IMG/VR virus record: IMGVR_UViG_3300005511_000039
Coordinates: 1 to 37,851 of that record
Reading direction: 5' to 3' (one strand)
DNA: 37,851 bases
Source: a virus
Under the pieces are notes generated by a model. The model had not been told where the DNA came from and made no database searches. It saw only the letters and a list, made by a program, of their open reading frames with translations. The stretch's first letter is position 1. Each line of letters opens with the position of its first letter. Both the position numbers and the translations under genes were made by a program. Positions 1 to 6,197 of the stretch are shown here, one piece after another.

Positions 1-47
1 CTCGCGGCAGTCGTAACGCGACAGTGCGTGTGCCCAAGTGCAGCTGA

Positions 48-506
48 TCATGGTTGCGGAATCGGGTGGACGGAGGTGATGCTGCAACGAGCGAGAAACC
101 ACTCCAGGCCGCCCCTCCAGTTACTGCAGTTTATCCAGTTCTCTGAGATGCCGAAGACCGCGTCGCCAAGGTGTTCATGCGGGCCGAACAGCACTTGAGT
201 CGCGTCCATGTGGCTCTTTTTTTGGTTGGGGCATATCTCCAACTGGTATAGCCTCGGCGCAAAGTGCGGGCTTTGCCACATCAGCGAATACAGCAGCAAA
301 CAAGCATCAACTACGACTGGCGCCTTTACTTCAAGCCGCATGGTCATGCCCGGGATTGTGATCCCTGATGCATCAGTCAACGGGGCGACTAAAACTTTGC
401 TCCCTGCGTGGTTCGGGCGAAACTCCCAGCCCGTGCTCTGCGTAAACGTCTTGGGCTGGGCCATGACAGATTCCGCTTGGACTCTTGTGTAAACGCGAAA
501 TGCCAT
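48..506 (-). CDS. Hypothetical protein, 152 aa
   Basis: I do not recognise this protein. It has no signal peptide or clear membrane helix and contains scattered Cys, Trp and His residues, including a GPHEHLGD stretch around residue 108 and a Trp-rich C-terminal third. The first ATG (504-506) has no good ribosome site. A second in-frame ATG at 462-464 (MAQPKTF) is preceded by GCGGAA and could be the true start, giving 138 aa. It is the last visible gene of the minus-strand series that begins with the repressor, so it may be expressed in the lysogen. Whether the operon continues past the window edge is unknown. Confidence 0.55.
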   Translation of the reverse strand: MAFRVYTRVQAESVMAQPKTFTQSTGWEFRPNHAGSKVLVAPLTDASGITIPGMTMRLEVKAPVVVDACLLLYSLMWQSPHFAPRLYQLEICPNQKKSHMDATQVLFGPHEHLGDAVFGISENWINCSNWRGGLEWFLARCSITSVHPIPQP

Positions 507-540
507 TCGGATTGCTCAACTCGATCAGACGGCGCCCGGG

Positions 541-852
541 TTAGGAAACTTCGCCCTTCACTCGCACCATCTGCGGGATCTCGTAGCTCGCTCCGGCCTC
601 TCTGGCCGACAGCGCCTTCTCCAACGAGTCCAACTTCTCGATAAGCCGCTTGCTCTCCTCGCGGCGATGTGTTTCGCTGATCACGATCTGCACGCATCGT
701 CCGAACACGTAGGGAATAACAGCGAGACCAATGGCCATTGCAGCGCCGGCTGCTTGCTGAGGAGCGCTCTGCGAGCTCACGAGGGTGAGAATCAGCAGCA
801 AGGCCCCTCCGGCCGCGCTCAGACCCGTGAGGGCAAAGAAAAACGTGATCAT
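541..852 (-). CDS. Small two-helix membrane protein, 103 aa
   Basis: The N-terminal half is two hydrophobic segments, about residues 3-25 (Leu/Ala/Gly-rich) and 35-55 (GAAMAIGLAVIPYVFGRC). A charged, probably coiled-coil cytoplasmic tail follows (residues 60-88, rich in Glu, Arg and Lys). The start is well supported: the minus strand carries GGAGGAG just upstream of the ATG at 850-852. It lies downstream of the repressor and the lipoprotein in the same direction, so it is likely lysogenically expressed. Small prophage membrane proteins in this position are often superinfection-exclusion or lysogenic-conversion factors. That role is inference from position; the family is not recognised. Confidence 0.7.
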   Translation of the reverse strand: MITFFFALTGLSAAGGALLLILTLVSSQSAPQQAAGAAMAIGLAVIPYVFGRCVQIVISETHRREESKRLIEKLDSLEKALSAREAGASYEIPQMVRVKGEVS

Positions 853-933
853 CGATCTCCTCCTAATGGCGCCGCGCGTTCAGCGCACCGGCATGTTGTT
901 CGGATTGAGCTCCGAGCAAGGCAGCCGGGCTCG

Positions 934-1428
934 CTATCGGTCAGCATCCGACAAGAGGAATCGATTCGTCGCGCCCGCCACTACATCCACTTCGCGTCGA
1001 AGATAGCCACCCTGCCGAGAATTGGCGATCGTCCAGCGAACCTCTGACATGACGATGTACCTTCCCGGAGCGACAGGTTCCAGATCGAAGTTGCCTTGGG
1101 CATCGCAGCGAGTCTCGCGGAACACGGACTTGAATTCCGGGCCGGGGCGATTGCTTTCAACTTTCGGCACCCCACCTCTGACAAGAATTTCAACCGACTC
1201 CCGGAAGTAAGGGGTTGCAGGGAATAGCACGGCTCGCGAACCTGCACACGTCACGGTTCCACCGCCTTGCTGCCTTAGGAACGCCTGCCCAGTGACCCTT
1301 ACGCTGCCAGGCTGCATGTAGGCCGCATGCGCGGCTGGGTCAAACTTGTTTTTCATCTCAACCGGCTTCTGGGGCACAGCGCAACCAGCGATGGCTGCAA
1401 CGGCTGCGATCCAAACGAATTTCATCAT
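934..1428 (-). CDS. Lipoprotein with carboxypeptidase-regulatory-like beta-sandwich domain
   Basis: The protein starts MMKFVW, then a hydrophobic stretch ends in an AIAGC lipobox, with the lipidated Cys at about residue 16. The mature part (about 148 aa) looks like a secreted beta-sandwich. It has a GNFDLEPVAPGRYIVM segment typical of carboxypeptidase regulatory-like (transthyretin-like) domains, where a loop is followed by a PGxY turn. Two further Cys residues could form a disulphide. The start at 1428 is chosen over an upstream ATG (1452) because AAGGAGAG lies just before it. It begins only 10 nt after the repressor stop codon, so the two are almost certainly co-transcribed. An envelope-exposed protein made in the lysogen fits superinfection exclusion or surface modification, but this is inferred. 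Confidence 0.75.
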   Translation of the reverse strand: MMKFVWIAAVAAIAGCAVPQKPVEMKNKFDPAAHAAYMQPGSVRVTGQAFLRQQGGGTVTCAGSRAVLFPATPYFRESVEILVRGGVPKVESNRPGPEFKSVFRETRCDAQGNFDLEPVAPGRYIVMSEVRWTIANSRQGGYLRREVDVVAGATNRFLLSDADR

Positions 1429-1438
1429 CCCTCTCTCC

Positions 1439-2152
1439 TTAGATTTGCTCACTCTGCTTGTGTATCACTTGGCCAACGACGATGCACGAGCCCTCGGTGC
1501 ACTCCTTACGCGGGTATCGACGCTGGTCCGGATTGTCCGATGACAGCCACCAGGCGCCACCGTCCCTGACCATTCGCTTGATGACTGCCTCGCCCTCGTA
1601 ATTGACGGCATAGACGCGTCCATCGCGGGGCTCGCGGTCTGCGGTGTTCACAACCACCATGTCATTCGGGTAGAGCGTTGGCTCCATGCTTTGCCCTGTG
1701 ATCTTCAGCGCCACCAGGTCATAGGGCTTGTAGCCCTTGGACTGGAGCCAGTCGGCACGGAAAAAGATGGGCGGCCCGCTTGTGTGATCGACCTCCAGCG
1801 CGAAGCCGCTCACGCCTGCTTGAAGCTTCAGCTCGACCCGGCGCACGCTCACGAGGTCGGGGTGTAGGTCTAGATCCACTTCCTGGGGCTCCGGGCGGCC
1901 AGTCATGTCCCCGGTGCCGTCGGCGAGCCACCCCGGATTGACCCCAAGAACAGACGCCATCTTCAGGACGTGCGCCGAGCCCTGGCCGGACTTCTCCGCC
2001 TGGGCGTAGGTTCCCTGCGAGATCCCCACGGCCTGCGCCACTTCCGTCTGGCTCATGCCGGACTTTTTGCGGGCGGCCAGCAGGCGCGCCCCGAACTCTG
2101 ATCGCTCTGAATCTCGCATAGCCGCGAGAGTAGGGTTTTCATCAATCGGCAT
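1439..2152 (-). CDS. CI-like repressor: HTH_3 DNA-binding domain plus S24 self-cleaving peptidase domain
   Basis: This is the lysogeny repressor. The N-terminal helix-turn-helix (from FGARLLAARKKSGMSQTEVA through GISQGTYAQAEKSG to NPGWLADG) binds the operators. The C-terminal half is an S24/LexA-type peptidase: the nucleophile is the Ser in GQSMEPT, the general-base Lys is in EAVIKRM, and LQAGVSGF in the linker provides an Ala-Gly bond as in lambda CI and LexA. Damage-activated RecA would therefore trigger self-cleavage and induction. The start is uncertain. The ATG at 2150-2152 (MPIDEN) lies inside the second operator and has no ribosome site. Alternatives are the ATG at 2117-2119 (MRDSERSEF) and an upstream ATG at 2219-2221. 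Length (about 226-237 aa) is normal for the family. Confidence 0.93.
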   Translation of the reverse strand: MPIDENPTLAAMRDSERSEFGARLLAARKKSGMSQTEVAQAVGISQGTYAQAEKSGQGSAHVLKMASVLGVNPGWLADGTGDMTGRPEPQEVDLDLHPDLVSVRRVELKLQAGVSGFALEVDHTSGPPIFFRADWLQSKGYKPYDLVALKITGQSMEPTLYPNDMVVVNTADREPRDGRVYAVNYEGEAVIKRMVRDGGAWWLSSDNPDQRRYPRKECTEGSCIVVGQVIHKQSEQI

Positions 2153-2159
2153 GCCGCTT
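2144..2159. promoter_or_regulatory. Repressor operator, repressor-proximal copy
   Basis: AATCGGCATGCCGCTT contains the palindromic core CGGCATGCCG and matches the second operator (2167-2182) at 12 of 16 positions. The two centres are 23 bp apart, close to two helical turns, so dimers could bind cooperatively on one face. It overlaps the -35 of the rightward promoter and the likely repressor start codon. Confidence 0.65.
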
Positions 2160-2186
2160 GCAGAAATATCGGTATGCCGATAACAT
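2158..2186 (+). promoter_or_regulatory. Candidate early rightward promoter (pR-like)
   Basis: TTGCAG (2158-2163), a 17-bp spacer and TAACAT (2181-2186) form a plausible sigma-70 promoter overlapping both operators. The expected start point is at about 2193, which is the A of the next ATG, so the first mRNA may be leaderless. Confidence 0.5.
2167..2182. promoter_or_regulatory. Repressor operator, cro-proximal copy
   Basis: TATCGGTATGCCGATA has perfect 6-bp arms (TATCGG/CCGATA) around a 4-bp centre. It sits in the spacer and -10 area of the rightward promoter and covers the likely -10 of the leftward promoter, so occupancy would block both. Confidence 0.7.
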
Positions 2187-2204
2187 TCGCGGATGGACTG
2201 GCAA
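2177..2204 (-). promoter_or_regulatory. Candidate repressor-maintenance promoter
   Basis: On the minus strand, TTGCCA (2204-2199) is followed after 16 bp by TATCGG with an upstream TG, giving an extended -10 (TGTTATCGG). The predicted start is near 2170, so the leader before the ATG at 2152 would be under 20 nt. The -10 lies inside the cro-proximal operator, suggesting autoregulation. Confidence 0.4.
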
Positions 2205-2420
2205 TTAATCATCGCAGACATCCAAAAGCGCGGGCTGAGCCAGTCTCAGATCGCATCGGCTTGCCACTGCGGGCAGGCAACCGTAAGCGACCTTTCGAGC
2301 GGCAAGACCAAGCAACCGAGTTTCGTTCTCGGCCAGGCTCTTCTCGCGCTCCTGAAGTGCAGCGACCGAGCGATCGCCCGAATCAAGGCCGCCGCTTCCG
2401 AAGCCAAGGCGGGGGCTTGA
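2193..2420 (+). CDS. Cro-like helix-turn-helix regulator, 75 aa
   Basis: A short helix-turn-helix protein: residues 3-45 (IIADIQKRGLSQSQIASACH, then CGQATVSDLSSGKTK) show the two-helix pattern with Gln/Thr at recognition-helix positions. It is divergent from the repressor and is the first gene of the rightward early operon, which is the position of Cro. It would compete for the operators and shut down repressor synthesis. There is no ribosome site before the ATG, and the candidate promoter would start transcription at the ATG itself, so leaderless translation is possible. An Ala/Lys-rich tail follows the domain. Confidence 0.8.
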   Translation: MDWQLIIADIQKRGLSQSQIASACHCGQATVSDLSSGKTKQPSFVLGQALLALLKCSDRAIARIKAAASEAKAGA

Positions 2421-2423
2421 TCC

Positions 2424-2621
2424 ATGGACGGCCAGATCATTCCCCTGGGGCTCGTGCGCGAGAAGGCAAAGGAGGCGGCGCAGGGCCAGGACTGCCCGCA
2501 TGTGGCCAGCCCGTGGCCTATCGGCACTGCTGCCGGCCAGTTGTTTGTCCAAGAGTTCCACGCGGCCCGAGCTCTCGCCCGTGCTTCGGAGCGCCAGCGC
2601 CTGAGCGACCAGGGAGCCTGA
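2424..2621 (+). CDS. Hypothetical early phage protein, 65 aa
   Basis: I do not recognise this small protein. It starts 3 nt after the Cro-like gene and stops 3 nt before the next start, which supports it as a real gene of the early operon. Residues 12-24 are Ala/Lys/Glu-rich (REKAKEAAQGQ), and a middle segment reads ASPWPIGTAAGQLFVQEFHA, followed by a predicted helix rich in Arg and Ala. No transmembrane segment is seen. Confidence 0.6.
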   Translation: MDGQIIPLGLVREKAKEAAQGQDCPHVASPWPIGTAAGQLFVQEFHAARALARASERQRLSDQGA

Positions 2622-2624
2622 ACC

Positions 2625-3089
2625 ATGCGCCAAGGCTTCACGCTCCTCGCCTACGCCGCCGCCTTCGCCGCCTGCGCATTCCTCTTCGCCGCCTGCGGCT
2701 ATGCCGATCCCCTTGCGGGGCTCGCTGCGCTGCTGGTGGGCGGCATGCCCTTCGCTGTGGTGCTGGTTGGCCGCGGTGCCGGTGGCGATCACCTGCGCAC
2801 CTGCACGGCCAGCTTCGGATGCAGCAGCGCATGCCGCGCGAACCGCACCTCGAGCATTCCGTCGACGACGTGCATCGCCATGCGCGACGACACCACCAGC
2901 ACTGTCCGCACGCCGTCTACGGCATTCGACGACAGCGTCGTGCGCGACGACTCGTGCAAGCAAGTTCCTTGTGCGAGCTGCAACGGCTCGACGGGCTCGA
3001 ATTGTTTTGAGTTCTTCTCTTCCATGGCCGCGATCTTCCGCATCGCGCTGCACCGCAACAACCTCCAAACACGGGACGACCGGATATGA
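2625..3089 (+). CDS. Putative early membrane/exported protein with Ser/Thr/Cys-rich tail, 154 aa
   Basis: The first 55 residues are two hydrophobic stretches (about 5-25 and 33-50). The rest is unusual, rich in Ser, Thr, Cys and Asp, and matches no family I know. Support comes from packing: AGGGAG lies before the ATG, the start is 3 nt after the previous stop, and the stop overlaps the next start as ATGA. Against it, a minus-strand frame (2789-3025) reads as well for codon third-position GC, because the third positions of the two frames coincide. I favour the plus-strand gene on operon structure, but the C-terminal two thirds may not be a folded protein. Confidence 0.5.
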   Translation: MRQGFTLLAYAAAFAACAFLFAACGYADPLAGLAALLVGGMPFAVVLVGRGAGGDHLRTCTASFGCSSACRANRTSSIPSTTCIAMRDDTTSTVRTPSTAFDDSVVRDDSCKQVPCASCNGSTGSNCFEFFSSMAAIFRIALHRNNLQTRDDRI

Positions 3090-3574
3090 ACACGGGTGAC
3101 GCACTGAAGCTGATGGTGAAGACCTACCCGGGCGGAAACGACGTGGTGGCCGCGCGCATCGGCAAGAACGCAGAGACGCTGCGCAAGGAGCTTTCGGGCA
3201 CGGACCCGAAGTTCAAGCTGGGCGAGAACACCGCGCAGCAGATCTCCGATCTGTGCATCGAGGACAAGGCGCCGAACTGCTTCGCCTACGTCAATGCGGT
3301 GGCATCCAGCAGCGGCGGCTTCATCCAACTACCAGTGCTCGACACGCCGCCCATGCTGACGCTGCACAAGGGCGTGGCCGAGATCGTGCAGGAGATGTCG
3401 CATGTCGTCACTGCGGTCACGGAGAGCGACGCCGACAACGTGATCTCCGACAACGACCTGTCGCGCACGCTGAAGGAGATCCAGGAGGCCCGCAGCGCGC
3501 TCCAGTCGCTCGAACAGGCCATCCGCACGAAGCACGCCGCGGGCAAGCCGGCGCACCTGAGGGCTGCAGTATGA
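3086..3574 (+). CDS. CII-like phage regulatory protein (Phage_CP76 family)
   Basis: A 162-aa protein with the features of the P2/186-type CII regulator family. The N-terminal DNA-binding region contains ALKLMVKTYPGGNDVVAARI followed by GKNAETLRKELSG, where a helix-turn-helix precedes a Lys/Arg-rich segment. The LGENTAQQISDLC segment is also typical, and a helical C-terminus (LSRTLKEIQEARSALQSLEQ) probably mediates multimerisation. It is expected to influence the choice of lysogeny by activating repressor or integrase promoters. It overlaps both neighbours by ATGA, indicating translational coupling. Confidence 0.8.
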   Translation: MNTGDALKLMVKTYPGGNDVVAARIGKNAETLRKELSGTDPKFKLGENTAQQISDLCIEDKAPNCFAYVNAVASSSGGFIQLPVLDTPPMLTLHKGVAEIVQEMSHVVTAVTESDADNVISDNDLSRTLKEIQEARSALQSLEQAIRTKHAAGKPAHLRAAV

Positions 3575-4323
3575 GCCAGTGGCTGAACCGCTGCCACTTC
3601 GGCGATTGCCGCCAAGTCATGGCCGATTGGCCGACTGGGTTCGCGGACGCCTGCATTACAGATCCGCCCTACGGCGACACGTCGCTGGAGTGGGACCGGC
3701 GTTGCGAAGGCTGGATGATGCAAGTCTCGCGCGTCCTGAAGCCTGCCGCCTCCGTCTGGGTGTTCGGCTCCATGCGGTTCCTCTCCACGGTGTTCGAAGA
3801 GATGAGCTCCCACGGCTTCCGTTACGCGCAGGACATCGTGTGGGAGAAGCAGAACGGGACCGGCTTCCACAACGACCGATTCCGCCGCGTGCACGAGCAT
3901 GCGATGCAGTTCTACCGCGGGCAGTGGTCCGAGATCTTCAAGGCGCCGCAGTTCACCATGGACGCCACTGCCAAGACCGTGCGCCGCAAGACGCGCCCGA
4001 CACACACCGGGCACATCGAGGCCGGCCACTACGTCTCCCAGGACGGCGGACCACGTCTGCAAACCAGCGTGCTCTACGTGCCGAACGAGCATGGCAAAGC
4101 GATACACCCGACTCAGAAACCGCTGGCCATCCTGTCGCCGCTCTTGCGCTACTCGGTGCCGCCCGGTGGCGTGGTGATCGACCCATTCATCGGCAGCGGA
4201 TCGACGGGCATTGCCGCCGAGATGCTGGGCATGCGTTGGGCCGGCTGCGAACTCAACCTGGCTTGCCGCGCTATGCAGGAAAGCCGGACCCAACAACAAG
4301 GCTTGATGCTGGAGGCTGCATGA
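3571..4323 (+). CDS. Solo DNA adenine methyltransferase (N6_N4_Mtase, beta-class order)
   Basis: This 250-aa enzyme would transfer a methyl group from S-adenosylmethionine to DNA. Motif IV (catalytic) is DPPYGD at residues 31-36. The C-terminal motifs are HPTQKP (179-184) and motif I, DPFIGSGST (204-212), which binds the cofactor. Motif IV before motif I defines the beta class, and DPPY rather than SPPY favours adenine N6. The start at 3571 is fixed by the ATGA overlap with the previous stop; the frame is open upstream. No restriction endonuclease gene is adjacent, so it is a solo enzyme. It may protect phage DNA from host restriction or regulate promoters. The target-recognition region lies at residues 85-175. 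Confidence 0.9.
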   Translation: MSQWLNRCHFGDCRQVMADWPTGFADACITDPPYGDTSLEWDRRCEGWMMQVSRVLKPAASVWVFGSMRFLSTVFEEMSSHGFRYAQDIVWEKQNGTGFHNDRFRRVHEHAMQFYRGQWSEIFKAPQFTMDATAKTVRRKTRPTHTGHIEAGHYVSQDGGPRLQTSVLYVPNEHGKAIHPTQKPLAILSPLLRYSVPPGGVVIDPFIGSGSTGIAAEMLGMRWAGCELNLACRAMQESRTQQQGLMLEAA

Positions 4324-4574
4324 GCCCGGAACTCGACCAGGACATGGTCGACGGCATGGACGACACCGCCGGTCTGCTGCCCGCGCACAAGCCGGCTTCC
4401 CGTCAATCGGCGTTCTTCTGGCAGGGCCAGCCCAGTGAAATCGCGCCACTGCTGCGCCCCTCGCCGATGGCTCGCACCACGCAATCCAAGAGCTACAGCT
4501 ATCCAGTCGAAGGCCGTGACGCTGGCCTTGCGTCGTTCCACAAGCGCGAAGCGCTCATCCGCGGAGGTATCTGA
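4320..4574 (+). CDS. Hypothetical early protein, 84 aa
   Basis: I do not recognise this one. It starts with an acidic segment (SPELDQDMVDGMDD). A Pro/Ser/Gln-rich middle (HKPASRQSAFFWQGQPSEIA) and a basic C-terminus follow. The start overlaps the methyltransferase stop (ATGA), and its stop overlaps the next start (TGATG), so it is translationally coupled on both sides. That is the main evidence it is real. Confidence 0.55.
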   Translation: MSPELDQDMVDGMDDTAGLLPAHKPASRQSAFFWQGQPSEIAPLLRPSPMARTTQSKSYSYPVEGRDAGLASFHKREALIRGGI

Positions 4575-5290
4575 TGCACAACGCAATGCTCGCTGACCTG
4601 GCCCGCCGTCAAGGCAGCGCGCCGCTCACGATGACCAGCCGCGAGATCGCAGAGCTGACCGGCAAGCAGCACAAGGACGTGCTGTTCGACATCCGCAGCC
4701 TGATGGATTCGCTCGGCCTGACATCGGCGGAGTTTTCCGCCGATCTCCCCGACGGCTACGGGCGCATGCAGCCGGCCTTTCTGCTGCCGAAGCGCGAGAC
4801 GCTGATCCTCGTGTCAGGGTACTCGGTGGTCATGCGCGCCAAGATCATCGACCGCTGGCAGGAGCTGGAGGCGGGGCTCGTGCCCCAAGTGCCGCAGACG
4901 ATGGCCCAGGCGCTGCGCTTGGCTGCCGAGCAGGCCGAACGCCTCGAGAACGCCCAGCAGCAGATCGCCGCCGCCGCACCGAAGGTGGAGTTCCACGACC
5001 GCTACGCCGCATCGACCGGGAACAAGGGCTTCCGCGAGGTCTGCAAGCTGCTGCACGCGAACGAGCGCGAGTTCCGCGAGTTCCTGATCAGCGCCCGAAT
5101 CATGTACCGCCTGGCTGGCGAGCTGACGCCCATGGCCGCGCACATCGACGCCGGCCGTTTCGTCGTCAAGGCCGGCACCAGCCAGGACACGGGCCACGCC
5201 TTCAATCAGCCGAAGTTCACGCCCAAGGGTGTGACGTGGATTGCTGGCGAATGGGCGAAGCACTGCTTGCACAGCCCCGAGCACGCATAG
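4574..5290 (+). CDS. Rha-family regulator with ANT (KilAC) antirepressor domain
   Basis: A 238-aa two-domain protein. Residues about 19-95 match the pRha domain (TMTSREIAELTGKQHKDVLF through LLPKRETLILVSGYS). Residues about 125-235 match the ANT/KilA-C antirepressor domain (KVEFHDRYAASTGNKGFREV, a KLLHANEREFREFL segment, PKFTPKGVTWIAGEW). Family knowledge: Rha proteins interfere with infection of hosts lacking IHF, and ANT domains occur in phage antirepressors that inactivate repressors. It probably modulates the lysis-lysogeny decision or host regulation; the exact target is unknown. Confidence 0.88.
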   Translation: MHNAMLADLARRQGSAPLTMTSREIAELTGKQHKDVLFDIRSLMDSLGLTSAEFSADLPDGYGRMQPAFLLPKRETLILVSGYSVVMRAKIIDRWQELEAGLVPQVPQTMAQALRLAAEQAERLENAQQQIAAAAPKVEFHDRYAASTGNKGFREVCKLLHANEREFREFLISARIMYRLAGELTPMAAHIDAGRFVVKAGTSQDTGHAFNQPKFTPKGVTWIAGEWAKHCLHSPEHA

Positions 5291-5335
5291 GCGTTGCATC
5301 CCCAATCGATCTCACATAACGAGGAAGACACCCCA

Positions 5336-6190
5336 ATGACCGATACCGCCCCGCTGGAGCTGGCCTCCGGCAACGTCAAGGCTGCAATGCGCGCCGCCGG
5401 CGCCCGCTCCTCCGACCTGTGGAAGGTGAAGCGCGAGCACATCAAGGTGCTGCCCGGCTTCAACCCCCGCGAAGAAACGCCCTCCTACTTGGCCCGCGTG
5501 ATCGAGATCGGCAGGTCGATCCTCGCCAACGGCTACGACCAGACCGAGCCGCTGGCCGGCTTCGTGGCCCGTGACGGCGATGAACACACCATCTGCCTCA
5601 CCGATGGTCACACCCGCCTGCGCGCGGTCGAGTGGGCCATCGAGCAGGGCGCAGAGATCGAAGTGCTGCCGGTGTTGGTGTCGCCGGCAGGCACGTCCAT
5701 GGCCGACGTGACCGTGGGGTTCGTGACGAAGAACTCGGGCGCACCGCTCACGCCCCTGGAGAAGTCGACGGTGTGCAAGCGCCTGATCGGCTATGGGTTG
5801 GAGGAAGACGAGATCTGCAAGCGCCTGGGCCTCACGCGCACCTACGTGTCGGGCCTGCTGATCCTGGCCGGCGCGGGCAACGTGATCCGGACCATGGTGG
5901 CTTCGGGGCAGATCAGCGCGTCCAACGCCATCAGCGCCATCCGCAAGCATGGCGCTGGCGCTGCAGCCTTCCTGACGGGCCGCATCGAGGAAGCCAAGGC
6001 CAACGGGAAGACGAAAGCCACGCGCAAGACGCTCGCGCCTCAGCGCGACCTGGTGGCCGACGGCGCTGCATGGGTGCGAGAGAACGCCCCAGGCATCGAC
6101 GCCAACCAGCTGGCCGGCCTGCTGGCCCACCTGACGGGCACGCCGCTCGCCGACATTGCAGCACGCCTCGAGGCCGCTGCAGCATCCTGA
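5336..6190 (+). CDS. ParB/Srx-fold protein with KorB-like helix-turn-helix, 284 aa
   Basis: The N-terminal domain (about residues 30-130) has ParB-like features: a FNPRE motif and the conserved DGHTRLRAVEWA helix, which in ParB proteins binds nucleotide. It is followed by LTPLEKSTVCKRLIGYG and a helix-turn-helix, EDEICKRLGLTRTYVSGLL. The start at 5336 is chosen because GAGGAAG lies 8 nt upstream; an ATG at 5294 without a ribosome site is less likely. No ParA is encoded nearby, so this is unlikely to be a partition system. Such phage ParB-like proteins are usually thought to act in DNA binding, replication or as nucleases. It lies just before the replication gene. Confidence 0.82.
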   Translation: MTDTAPLELASGNVKAAMRAAGARSSDLWKVKREHIKVLPGFNPREETPSYLARVIEIGRSILANGYDQTEPLAGFVARDGDEHTICLTDGHTRLRAVEWAIEQGAEIEVLPVLVSPAGTSMADVTVGFVTKNSGAPLTPLEKSTVCKRLIGYGLEEDEICKRLGLTRTYVSGLLILAGAGNVIRTMVASGQISASNAISAIRKHGAGAAAFLTGRIEEAKANGKTKATRKTLAPQRDLVADGAAWVRENAPGIDANQLAGLLAHLTGTPLADIAARLEAAAAS

Positions 6191-6197
6191 GGATCAC

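Noticed and set aside
2789-3025. Minus-strand 78-aa ORF with good codon composition (MEEKNSKQFEPVEP...)
   Set aside because: It lies opposite a plus-strand ORF that fits the operon with a ribosome site and ATGA overlap; third codon positions coincide, so composition is not evidence. Kept as a finding, not a gene.
2205-4449. Long minus-strand open frames opposite the early operon (up to 387 aa)
   Set aside because: Arg/Ala/His-rich translations without ribosome sites, opposite well-supported genes; typical high-GC antisense shadows.
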